Below, piece by piece: positions 33,601 to 40,878 of a DNA stretch of 64,000 nt. A program made the position numbers and the translations under genes. Origin of the DNA: Ectocarpus siliculosus (taxonomy: Eukaryota; Sar; Phaeophyceae; Ectocarpales; Ectocarpaceae); contig FN648686.1 in the NCBI GenBank assembly GCA_000310025.1, positions 8,365-72,364 of the forward strand. Reading direction: 5' to 3'. Positions within the stretch are counted from its first letter, which is position 1. Each line of letters begins with the position of its first letter. The notes below the pieces were generated by a model. The model saw only the letters and a program-made list of their open reading frames with translations, ran no database searches and was not told where the DNA came from.

Positions 33601-36108
33601 GACGAATTCTCCTGCAGGAGCATCAAGATCGTCAATCCTCCTTCGAGGCCCGTGTTTGCGAAAATCCGCAAAATCATCGGAAGTGAGGGGTAGCCCACCC
33701 AAAGCGGCGTTCTCGCTCGGGGGCGCCAGCCCACCCAAACCAACGCCAGGCGTGGTTTGTCCGGGTGGTGCGTGACCTGTCGCTCGGATCAGATACACAC
33801 CAACGTCTTCTGGGGACGTCAAACGACTGTTACCGTTGATGTCGGCGGCAGTAGGCTCAATCGGCAGACGAGACAGCATGTCAGCGTTTCCGTTGGAGGC
33901 ACCTCGTCGGTACTCCAACGTGTAGCTGTATGCTTCAAGGAACTCAATCCAGCGTTGGACGCGTGGGTTGTGCTCGCTGATTTTTGACAAACTTTCCAGC
34001 GCCTTATTGTCGGAAAAGATGCGGAAGTGTGTGCCACGAAGGTATTCGCGGAGACGCTTGATCGCCCATACAACGGCTCCTGCTTCGAGATCGAGAGCGG
34101 TCCAGTTGCGTTCAGCGTCGAGCGTGGCTCTGCTGATGAAAACGATCGGCCGTACCGAGCCGTCTTTCTGCTCTTGCTCCAGCGCGGCGCCGAGACCGTC
34201 GGAGCTGGCGTCACAGCAAAGACGTAAAGGGCGTGTACCGTCCGCAATAGCGTCCCAATCAGGAAACACTAAAATGGGCGGTTTCGCGAGCTCAGCCAGT
34301 AAGCTGCGAACAGTTGTTTCCATGTCGCTCGTGAAAGCGAAGGGAACACCTTTTTTGAGCAAGTGCGTAATGGACTTCACACGCTTGGCCATGTCTCTGA
34401 GGAAACGTCGGTAGTAGCTCAGACCACCCATGAGTGACCTGAGTTGCTTGACGGTCGTCGGCATGGGCATACCTGCCAGGGCGGCTACTTTACGGGCGTT
34501 GGGGAGGACACCTTTCGAAGATATGGTGTGCCCCAAGAAGTCAGCCTTGGTGGTACCGATGGTGGCTTTCGAGGGAGAAAGTTTGAGGTCGTACTTTCTC
34601 AACCGTTCGAAGAGCGTGCGCATATTACGGACATGCTGCAGTGGGCCTTCGTCAAAAACAACGACGTCATCGAGGTATGCCTCGACTCCATCGAGTCCTT
34701 TGATTACTTCGTTAATCACTTTTACAAAGTGGCCTGCGGATTGGCTAGCACCCATCGGCATGCGGAGCCATTCGAACAAACGAGTGGGGGTCGCAAAAGC
34801 CGTAAGGGGGATAGTGTCCTTGTGGACAGTGATCTGGTGGAAAGAACCCGTGAAATCGAATAACGAGAAAATCGAACCTCTGTTGAGTTTCGTTAGAATC
34901 TCGTCGACTCGGGGGATGGGAAGTTGACCAAAGCTGCTGATATGGTTCAACTTTCGGTAGTTAACCGTGATGCGTATTCCACCAGACTTCTTTGGTATAA
35001 CCACGATGGGGCTGGAATAAGGAGAGGTCGAGTGCTGAATTAGGCCAGCAGCTAGATACTGGTCCAAAATGGCATCGACTTGCTTCGCAACCAAAGGATT
35101 CATACGGTACGGTTTGGACGTCACCGGGGGACAATCCGGAGGTACTTTGATCTCAAACGGCATCAGGGAACAGGACCCTAAATCCGTCGAGGATGTGGAA
35201 AACACGTCTTGGAAATCATGCAAAAGATCACCAAGTTCTGTGATGACCTCTGGTGACCAACCAGGACCGTGTAAATCAAACTTAACCAACTTCAGGTGAG
35301 GCGGCAAGCGATTCCACAATGACTCAAAGCTAACTCGCTGTTCAGCGCTCAACCGCTCCATCACATGCTGTGGTGGCGGCGAGGGCGAAGTGTGAGCGGG
35401 GGCAGGGGCCGCAGGGGGTGATTTCCCTGGGTCCGGCACAGGAGGATCGGTGGATCGTAGGTTGTGCACGAAGGGATCGTGGCAACGCACCTGCGGATCG
35501 ACGGTCCTGTCCGCGATATCCTCGGTAGAACCCAAAATAGGTCCAGGCACCGAACATGAAGTGTCAGCTTCGTCACTAAACTGTTGCTCTAAATGCTCTA
35601 CCGGGACGCGCATCAGCGGGGCGGCAGCAGTACCGAGCAAGTCTCCTGGCTCAAGTTCTGCAGCGCCCGCGAGCGGCACAAACTGACGTCCGTCGGAGAC
35701 AAAGATCTCTTCGTTCGACGAAACATCAGGCAACATGTCGACAAGGTATTGACCGGTCAGAGCCGGTGTACCGTTGGAACGCACCAAGTTGACTTCAATC
35801 ATTTGGTGGACGTCTGACAATGAAGTACCCGTTGGCCCTGCATAACGGAGCTGGAATTGGTCCGCCGGGGCTGTGAAATCGGGCACATACGCGACGGCAC
35901 CAGAATCATCCTGGTGGGCAAGCGTATATTCACCAAAAACGCGATTGTCCAGTGGCCTCGGAGGCAACATACGGTACGTGCGAGTGTTAAATCGCATGAA
36001 ACTATCGCGTCCCAATAGGATGGGAAACTGCATGGTGTTTGCAGGGACGATGTGCGCCCAAAACGGCAAGAGAAGCCGAAGGCGTATCACCGTGGAAAAA
36101 TTGCACAC
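30610..36108 (-). CDS. Pol: protease C-terminus, RT, RNase H, integrase, chromodomain, Tudor-like domain
   Basis: This is an uninterrupted 1832-codon frame whose first codon is GTG directly after a stop. It is probably entered by frameshift from the NADAR-protease frame. Residues 20-40 hold the protease C-terminal strand with FPILLGRDSF. RT spans about 320-530, with the catalytic YLDD at 478-481. RNase H follows, with CCDASSDGLG at about 631-640 and FSDNKAL near 698. Residues 751-1090 are a Pro/Ser/Thr-rich linker. The integrase has H1209, H1215, C1245 and C1248 for zinc, and D1278, D1340 and E1376 with the typical 35-residue D-E gap. A chromodomain-like block follows at about 1636-1690 (YETHWKGLLRPSWEREMDL). 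A Tudor-like block lies at 1743-1795 (GAHFWYKAQDALWWLGKI, VVRFLDDPGPVKI). It would copy element RNA into DNA and insert it. All key catalytic residues are present, so it could be active. Confidence 0.95.
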   Translation of the reverse strand: MCNFSTVIRLRLLLPFWAHIVPANTMQFPILLGRDSFMRFNTRTYRMLPPRPLDNRVFGEYTLAHQDDSGAVAYVPDFTAPADQFQLRYAGPTGTSLSDVHQMIEVNLVRSNGTPALTGQYLVDMLPDVSSNEEIFVSDGRQFVPLAGAAELEPGDLLGTAAAPLMRVPVEHLEQQFSDEADTSCSVPGPILGSTEDIADRTVDPQVRCHDPFVHNLRSTDPPVPDPGKSPPAAPAPAHTSPSPPPQHVMERLSAEQRVSFESLWNRLPPHLKLVKFDLHGPGWSPEVITELGDLLHDFQDVFSTSSTDLGSCSLMPFEIKVPPDCPPVTSKPYRMNPLVAKQVDAILDQYLAAGLIQHSTSPYSSPIVVIPKKSGGIRITVNYRKLNHISSFGQLPIPRVDEILTKLNRGSIFSLFDFTGSFHQITVHKDTIPLTAFATPTRLFEWLRMPMGASQSAGHFVKVINEVIKGLDGVEAYLDDVVVFDEGPLQHVRNMRTLFERLRKYDLKLSPSKATIGTTKADFLGHTISSKGVLPNARKVAALAGMPMPTTVKQLRSLMGGLSYYRRFLRDMAKRVKSITHLLKKGVPFAFTSDMETTVRSLLAELAKPPILVFPDWDAIADGTRPLRLCCDASSDGLGAALEQEQKDGSVRPIVFISRATLDAERNWTALDLEAGAVVWAIKRLREYLRGTHFRIFSDNKALESLSKISEHNPRVQRWIEFLEAYSYTLEYRRGASNGNADMLSRLPIEPTAADINGNSRLTSPEDVGVYLIRATGHAPPGQTTPGVGLGGLAPPSENAALGGLPLTSDDFADFRKHGPRRRIDDLDAPAGEFVARVFPYVNARGPLRHLADDRALSCTDHSVFAVPEVTSAATQKIQGAVPALRSSASPVVSPIRPLYRDAATVYGPSARPHTDTAAFALPVHDTQTADDNSRLPPVVSHATATVDAGSHSDRLDAADSLPPPSTSRLQPHRIDPSELISTRTRRRTAAAAGQPQPDVNYGFGPDLSIPPHVPRAGASRRQTRVTPAATTPEPAVEPVPTVPIAPPETVTDAPTGPLLGLSQPAAAAGKATPAVDSMVLNPAELEFRQSVERYTRADWAREQQKEPVCEATIRYILLKRPQSLPVDFFARVSYHSRHRPSLEDIRELADKGRLVTDDGLCLLVRKNTKPPVSSNRPGGRAARLLNDEPTRIYVPMLMRPWVMQACHANALCHLGTARTLSLLERFYWWIGMSISTRWWIRRCLKCQARKTARQTIRWPILTIPLPSAPGVAISVDYFGPLPTTPRGFSYILLVTDRFSRRANMYAVTDAEFTAEGTADVLVNKYMPVWGCPLSILSDNGLQFCSKLSVAILKLLRVRKITTSAYHPSGNGGVERANHTMAQMLAMVVNERQDDWDIHLPHVEFAYNNSVSAATGLAPNEVHMARLPRFPLTVFDNIYARGHQSLARDQLEYCNLAADRQRRSYELVREQHELTVSRMERRNSKLSDALHKLPVYATGGWVWVYNHLATIRQGAKLTSKARADADSQVLKKKLSLNWAGPFKILAVGPCNKAPDGSPMADKLLFLDLPSDMPGVDAKRRVSVARCKPCANPHDSDDMPRFLPAGLTQYVLNNFTTKSPPYHVTADDVSAPVRRLEVEKITGHQSVRGRGGVIAVMYETHWKGLLRPSWEREMDLQHSRKQILLYWAGTPDQHRQTNRLYRRMRIGPAERELSRMKGERSSSPGYEYVPRDVWARRFRNTVLPVGAHFWYKAQDALWWLGKISGHTPTTNVFVVRFLDDPGPVKITLSPSRYTTALGAVCGSWCLQLHRSSPFMRGILRNVDESRGTAIDA
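36002..36108 (-). other. Overlap where a +1 frame change joins protease to Pol
   Basis: The Gag/NADAR/protease frame stops at 36002, and the Pol frame is open from 36108, shifted by +1. The protease fold reads naturally if the switch occurs near the sequence encoding ...AVLGAH in the first frame and ...HIVPANTM in the second, around 36050. Programmed +1 frameshifting is known in Ty-type elements. A mutation or sequencing indel would look the same here. Confidence 0.6.
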
Positions 36109-38095
36109 TCAGACGGACTGTATCAGACGTCTGAAGAGACTCGGATTTACCAAAACCTCCCCAAGAACGTGAGTTACCGTGCGAGATGCAAGCCTCTGAG
36201 ATGGCTCCCATGGCTTTGAGGGTACCGACAGCGTTGCTGTTGATGAACGTGGCCGGTGATCCTGAATCGAGCAGAGCGGCGCAACCATATTGTGATTTGG
36301 CTGGCCCAGCGTGGATTTTGACTCGAGTCGTAAATGAAGCGTCGTCAACTGTAACAACACCACCTACGAGGCAAGGACCATGCTCAGCGAGCAACGGTAC
36401 ACGATCTTCCTCATGATACTCAGCGGACGTAACCGCGAGAACTTCAGCGCTGTGATCCCTTGGAACATGCGCTGATTTTATGCGGTAACCTGACGACGGG
36501 GCGGCCTCCTCGGCGGCAGCCGTCGAAATACGCTCTTGCGTTGCAGGGTTAACCTCATGTATTGTATTCCGGAGCTGAGCGTCGGACGAAACTTGTGGTG
36601 GAAGTGTCGGCGTCGGCGCGTGCTCTCGGAGTAGGTCTCGAACAACCTGCAGTGTTTTGCCAAGCAGATTGGAGCCCCGCCATAAAGAGGGTTGGATTGC
36701 AGCAGGATCATCCGCGCGATGTCCAATGCCCCATATGGCATCGAATGGGCTAGCTTCGACGAGCATTTTGTCGCCGGTGCCCAAAAGATGTTGTCGCATA
36801 GCGGGATTTTGCGAAAATTTGTAGTAGGAGGCGACACGCACCACGTTTTCACGCTCGCGCTCCCAAACAGCTTCATCAAACCCTTTAACTTGGCGTCCGT
36901 AACGCTTATGTTTAATCGGGTCAGAAACACGCATAATCCGCCGCAACGTATCTTGGTCGCCAAAGAGACGAGCCTTGGCAGCCGCGAAGAATTGTTCTCC
37001 ACAAGAGTATTCCACACCATCTACAGTAAAGATGGAGGGCGTCCATTGCGAGAAAACCGATGGGGCTTGCCAGAACAACACCATGTCAGGTGTGCAGTAC
37101 TCCTTGCTCGGATCAAACGCTGGTGGTGAACACCTGGCGTCGGTCGGAGGAGGAGGGTAGATACGAATACCAGCTATAGCGGAGGAGGGGGATGTCTGTT
37201 TCCCCAAGTCCTCTACTCTTCCAACAGCGCAACCCGGTGGGGGTGTATAGTCTGTAGTGCTTTCGCTAGAATCCATCACGTTGGAGACATGACGGACCTC
37301 CCTTGACGAGGGTCGCGAGTTTTTCGCTGTTTGTTCAGCGAGGGGCGCAATCGGAGCGTCCTCCGAATACGGTGTTGTCAGCACCTCCGTGGTCGCGGTT
37401 GGGGACCGCTCAGTTTTGGTACTCCGCGAATCGCAAACCACGGGAAATCGACGCGTATTTCTTTCAACGCAATCGGTCATACTCGCTTCACCGTGCGGCG
37501 AGTGACTTTTATTACCGTCTCGAGTTCCATCGGCTGTATCGCCGCAGGCTGTCGATGACCCGTACGTAGTGGACATGTCCAAAGCATCGCTCGAGGTGGC
37601 TAAACCCGGCGACACTTCATGTATTGTCGACAACGTAGGTGTCCTAACGGTCTTCCACGAGGACGTCTGAGCGGACCTCTTGGGCATGCTCGACAATCCC
37701 GACCTTCCGTACCCGCACCTCAAACCGACCCTTGCATTCGTGTAGCCAACACGTAATGGTTCAGGCTGGTTTGCGGGCGGCAACGTGGTGTAATCGTGGG
37801 TTGTGCAAGCTGCTCGAGCTGTGTTAAAACTCGGGGAGCCGCCTTCAAGACAGGTCGCTCCTTGAGTTCCTAACCTTGGGGTATATGCATTGACGACAGC
37901 GCTGAAGCTGCCGTGATCGGGAGTGTGGGCTACACCATCTTCACCCGATGAGGTCGAAGCACTACCGCTTGTAGCGGAAGTGTCGGTTGTAGGAACAGGA
38001 GTGGTACACTCGACCGTACCTACTATACGCGCATCCTGCGACACATATCTAGCTGCTCCCTGTTTTGCCATCGGCGGGTCGGGGAGTAACGACAA
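36002..38095 (-). CDS. NADAR (YbiA-like) domain fused to retroelement aspartic protease
   Basis: The 697-codon frame is in phase with Gag. It is separated from it by one TGA and has no ATG at its start (TTG is first), so readthrough is the likely route of expression. Residues 1-330 are Ser/Thr/Pro-rich and disordered-looking. Residues 335-492 (about 36620-37093) match the NADAR/DUF1768 family. They carry the ordered hallmarks SQWTPSIFTVDG, YSCGEQFFAAAKARLFGD, DPIKHKRYGR, YYKFSQNPAMRQHLLGTGD, LVEASPFDAIWGIG and NLLGKTLQVVRDLL. Family members cleave N-glycosidic bonds of riboflavin intermediates (YbiA) or remove ADP-ribose from guanine bases. Residues 605-690 are the retroviral-type protease with ALLDSGSPATFI. 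Its last strand lies in the next frame, +1 relative to this one, overlapping over 107 bp. The NADAR role in the element is unknown. Confidence 0.9.
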   Translation of the reverse strand: MSLLPDPPMAKQGAARYVSQDARIVGTVECTTPVPTTDTSATSGSASTSSGEDGVAHTPDHGSFSAVVNAYTPRLGTQGATCLEGGSPSFNTARAACTTHDYTTLPPANQPEPLRVGYTNARVGLRCGYGRSGLSSMPKRSAQTSSWKTVRTPTLSTIHEVSPGLATSSDALDMSTTYGSSTACGDTADGTRDGNKSHSPHGEASMTDCVERNTRRFPVVCDSRSTKTERSPTATTEVLTTPYSEDAPIAPLAEQTAKNSRPSSREVRHVSNVMDSSESTTDYTPPPGCAVGRVEDLGKQTSPSSAIAGIRIYPPPPTDARCSPPAFDPSKEYCTPDMVLFWQAPSVFSQWTPSIFTVDGVEYSCGEQFFAAAKARLFGDQDTLRRIMRVSDPIKHKRYGRQVKGFDEAVWERERENVVRVASYYKFSQNPAMRQHLLGTGDKMLVEASPFDAIWGIGHRADDPAAIQPSLWRGSNLLGKTLQVVRDLLREHAPTPTLPPQVSSDAQLRNTIHEVNPATQERISTAAAEEAAPSSGYRIKSAHVPRDHSAEVLAVTSAEYHEEDRVPLLAEHGPCLVGGVVTVDDASFTTRVKIHAGPAKSQYGCAALLDSGSPATFINSNAVGTLKAMGAISEACISHGNSRSWGGFGKSESLQTSDTVRLSVQFFHGDTPSASLAVLGAHRPCKHHAVSHPIGTR

Positions 38096-38110
38096 GCCGC
38101 CGTTGGGCTG

Positions 38111-38113
38111 TCA
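38111..38113 (-). other. In-frame TGA between Gag and NADAR-protease
   Basis: The minus strand reads GGT AAC TGA CAG CCC, with the same frame open for 465 codons before and about 702 codons after. A single stop in an otherwise open 1.17-kilocodon frame suggests translational readthrough, as used by some retroviruses and Ty3/gypsy elements between Gag and Pol. A chance nonsense mutation is the alternative. Confidence 0.6.
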
Positions 38114-39508
38114 GTTACCAGCATTATACGTTCCAGGAGTGCGGGCATTTGGGTTGGAGTCTACGGGGAGTCGGCTGTTGATTCTTAACGCCGGCTGCGC
38201 GTGTGTGGCAGACGCTGGAGCAGTACCTGCATGAGGCTGGTATGCTACCAATGTGTGCTGTTGGGCTGGTGCACTAGATTGCAGCAGGCCCTGTGGTGGC
38301 GGTTGATGCCACGTCTGAGTGTATTGTTGCGGGTTTGGAGCGTTACCAGCGTATTGAACTCTATGAGCTGGTCTGTGGGAACGGCGCCGGTTTTGTTGGC
38401 CATTCGAGTTGCGTGAGCCGTGTGTTGTGGCAGTCGCAGGCTTAGTCCTCCAGGACCGCAAGCGCTCTTGCCACAGGCGAAACATGTCATCACCATCAGT
38501 CAGTGCACCTAAATCTGGGTTCAGGACACCACTAGCATTGGTGAAAGGCTGTTCACAGTGTTTGATGGAGTGGCCAGACCCGTGACAGTTTAAACAACGG
38601 CCAGCATTCGCGCTGAACGCTTGTGCTCGGTCAGCTCTAGTCCTAAGGAGTGGTGTCCAAAGGGGGGGGAGTTGACGTTTGAAACCACTGGAAACAACAG
38701 CATGCACTGTCTCCCAATGATCGTTGGTGGCCAGCGGCCAAGCATCGTAGCTAACACAAAACACATCATGAATTGGCTCTGCCTTAACACGCATGACCGA
38801 TTTGCCACGTGCTCCCTGGGAGCTCCAAGGCTGCTGCGATTGCGTCGTCGAACGTCCTTGAGAACGACTACCGCCTTGCGAATGCAACGATAATCCACTA
38901 AGCGAGAGCGCAGCATATTGCTCGCCATTCTCTGCCTTAACCTTAGAGGTCGTGAACTCATTCAGCACTCGCCACATCTCATCCAGACTACTGTAGGGTT
39001 CTGCCGCGGTACGCTTTGCACCCGGAAAACAGTCAGACATCATCACAGAAAACTGGTCGTTGATCTTATTCCTTGTGATCCCGACAATCCAAGTCTCGTT
39101 AGGGCTAAAAAGACTGGAATAGTGCGTGATGTTGTTCACGGCAGTACGATACTGTCGCAAAAATTCTCCAAACGTAGTTCCGTTGGGAACACCGAACGCA
39201 TTCAGCGTTGTCAAGGCGTCTCCACGGTCTTCATGCTTGAAGTGGGACGCGATCAGACGAAGAAGGTGCTTGAAAGCTTCTCCTCCGTTCATACCGTCGT
39301 CCATACGCTGCTTCACCTGCACAAACATACCATTGATAGAGCTGATAAGGTCACCAGTGGTTTGCTTGTTTGGGGATACGGCGCTAATGATGGCTTTCTT
39401 CAGCGGGTTTTCCCACCCGCGAACCCACGTATCGGATTTGTCAAAATCGATGAAAGGGTCAGCCTGTTGCAAGACATCTAAGGCTGCAGCCTTGATAGAA
39501 TCTAACAA
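38111..39508 (-). CDS. Gag, capsid and nucleocapsid part
   Basis: The 465-codon frame opens directly after a TAG and begins with TTG, so its N-terminus must come from upstream frames or another start. Residues 1-200 are helical and capsid-like, with LDSIKAAALDVLQQADPFID, LIASHFKHEDRGDALTTLNA and TFGEFLRQYRTAV. Residues 305-318 form a CCHC zinc knuckle, CLNCHGSGHSIKHC, expected to bind genomic RNA. The C-terminal 140 residues are Gln/Pro/Asn-rich. It ends at the TGA discussed separately. Gag would assemble the particle in which reverse transcription occurs. Confidence 0.8.
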   Translation of the reverse strand: MLDSIKAAALDVLQQADPFIDFDKSDTWVRGWENPLKKAIISAVSPNKQTTGDLISSINGMFVQVKQRMDDGMNGGEAFKHLLRLIASHFKHEDRGDALTTLNAFGVPNGTTFGEFLRQYRTAVNNITHYSSLFSPNETWIVGITRNKINDQFSVMMSDCFPGAKRTAAEPYSSLDEMWRVLNEFTTSKVKAENGEQYAALSLSGLSLHSQGGSRSQGRSTTQSQQPWSSQGARGKSVMRVKAEPIHDVFCVSYDAWPLATNDHWETVHAVVSSGFKRQLPPLWTPLLRTRADRAQAFSANAGRCLNCHGSGHSIKHCEQPFTNASGVLNPDLGALTDGDDMFRLWQERLRSWRTKPATATTHGSRNSNGQQNRRRSHRPAHRVQYAGNAPNPQQYTQTWHQPPPQGLLQSSAPAQQHTLVAYQPHAGTAPASATHAQPALRINSRLPVDSNPNARTPGTYNAGN

Positions 39509-39511
39509 CTA

Positions 39512-40878
39512 ACTGCGGCACTGCCTGTTTCAGGTTTGCCGGCCAAGGGATCGATGGTTGTATACGAATATCCCTCAACTTCGTCTTGATGTACTTCGCA
39601 CTGATCTCTCTGATTCGTGCAGCTTCTGCAAGCGCGTCAGCCTTGTCTCTACTTGGCGAGCACGAGCAGTCGTTGACGACAACGGTTGGGCGTTATGGCC
39701 TACGAATGCACTATTGCGTGACATCAATGAGTGGTCGCTGGCTGCAACATCACCCAACAACGGTACTTGCCTGTCGTCACGCGGGGCTGTCAGGGGTTGG
39801 TCCAGACGCTCCGCCAGTTTGGCGAGCGCTGCGGAAACACAAAAAGTCTTTGGCATTGTCGAAGGCGGGAAGGTACCAGTTGACCTCCGCCGGGCGGTAG
39901 CCACCTGTAAGGTTAGCGTAACCTCCTCTGAGCCCGTGCAGAAGGCGCGTTACCGATTCGACTAATGGGGCGTCTACCTTAGGGGCATGAGCGACGTGAT
40001 GCATGAATTCACGGAGAGTGACCGTAGGTCTCTCCGAGCTTTCTAACATCGTCGTCAGCACTGTAGCCGCCTTGGTGACTGGTATTCTGCATGCTTCCGT
40101 GAAGGCCTGCTGGTGCACGTGCGCGAAGTTGGACACCGGAATGTCAAAGAACAATTCATCCCCCGTTCGGAGGCTGAGGTCCGGCGGTCCTTGCGCCATT
40201 TGGCTGTATGACGGTTGGGCCGGGGGCGGTACCACATAACCACCTCTAGCGATGGACAGTGGTGGTTTCAGCAACAGCCCTTGCTGCTGGTATCGTATGG
40301 CAGACCGTACCCCGCAGGGCCGGCGTGCTGGGGCTCGGAACCAAGCTTATTCGAGCCGGTGAGCGCCATGTGCTGCGAACCAAATCCCGAAGGACCGGTG
40401 AGCGTGTGCTCCGCACCGAACCCCTGTGGGTCGATGGGAGAGTTTCGCGTCGAACCAAATCCCGTAGGATCGGTGAGCGATGGCTCCGCACCGAACCCCT
40501 GTGAGTCGGTGGGAGGGTTTCGCGTCGAACCAAATCCCGTAGGATCGGTGAGCGAGGGGCTCTGCGAACCATACCTCGAAGGGTAAGTGCGAGCCTGCTG
40601 CAAACCATGCTCATTAGAGCCGGTGAGCTGTGTGAAGGTCCAACAGACGAGAGTGCATTACCATGGGGTACAACTGGGTGTAGTCTTTTTTCGGTAATTT
40701 CATGGGCAGGCACAGGCCGCGTTGGGGCGGCCGTTGACCGTGCTAGATCGATTTACCACCTAGACGCCGTGACCGTCTAACAACAGGCATACTCGTAGTT
40801 TGCACACGTGTGGGCGAAAATGGGAGAGGAGGGGCTGCTGTAGGGGTACGATCTTCGTCTACGGCGGGTAAAGATACA
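39512..40878 (-). pseudogene. Frame-broken N-terminal Gag/leader region
   Basis: Protein-like segments occur in alternating frames. 40603-40268 has repeated DPTGFGSTRN and GFGAEPSLT. 40274-39777 (starting LLKPPLSIARGGYVVPP) has a folded-looking stretch with FFDIPVSNFAHVHQQAFTEA. 39904-39575 has AALAKLAERLDQPL. A further segment just before the Gag frame reads as ADALAEAARIREISAKYIK. Each looks coding, yet none joins the next without a frame change, so at least three shifts are needed between 40.6 and 39.5 kb. Introns, indels in this copy or assembly errors would all explain it. Given the near-identical LTRs, heavy decay is not expected. Confidence 0.5.
40400..40549 (-). repeat. 75-bp in-frame tandem repeat
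   Basis: Two units of 75 bp (40400-40474 and 40475-40549) differ at only a few positions and are flanked by shorter, more diverged copies. In the minus-strand frame they encode a 25-residue unit containing TDPTGFGSTRN and GFGAEPSLT. Confidence 0.9.
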
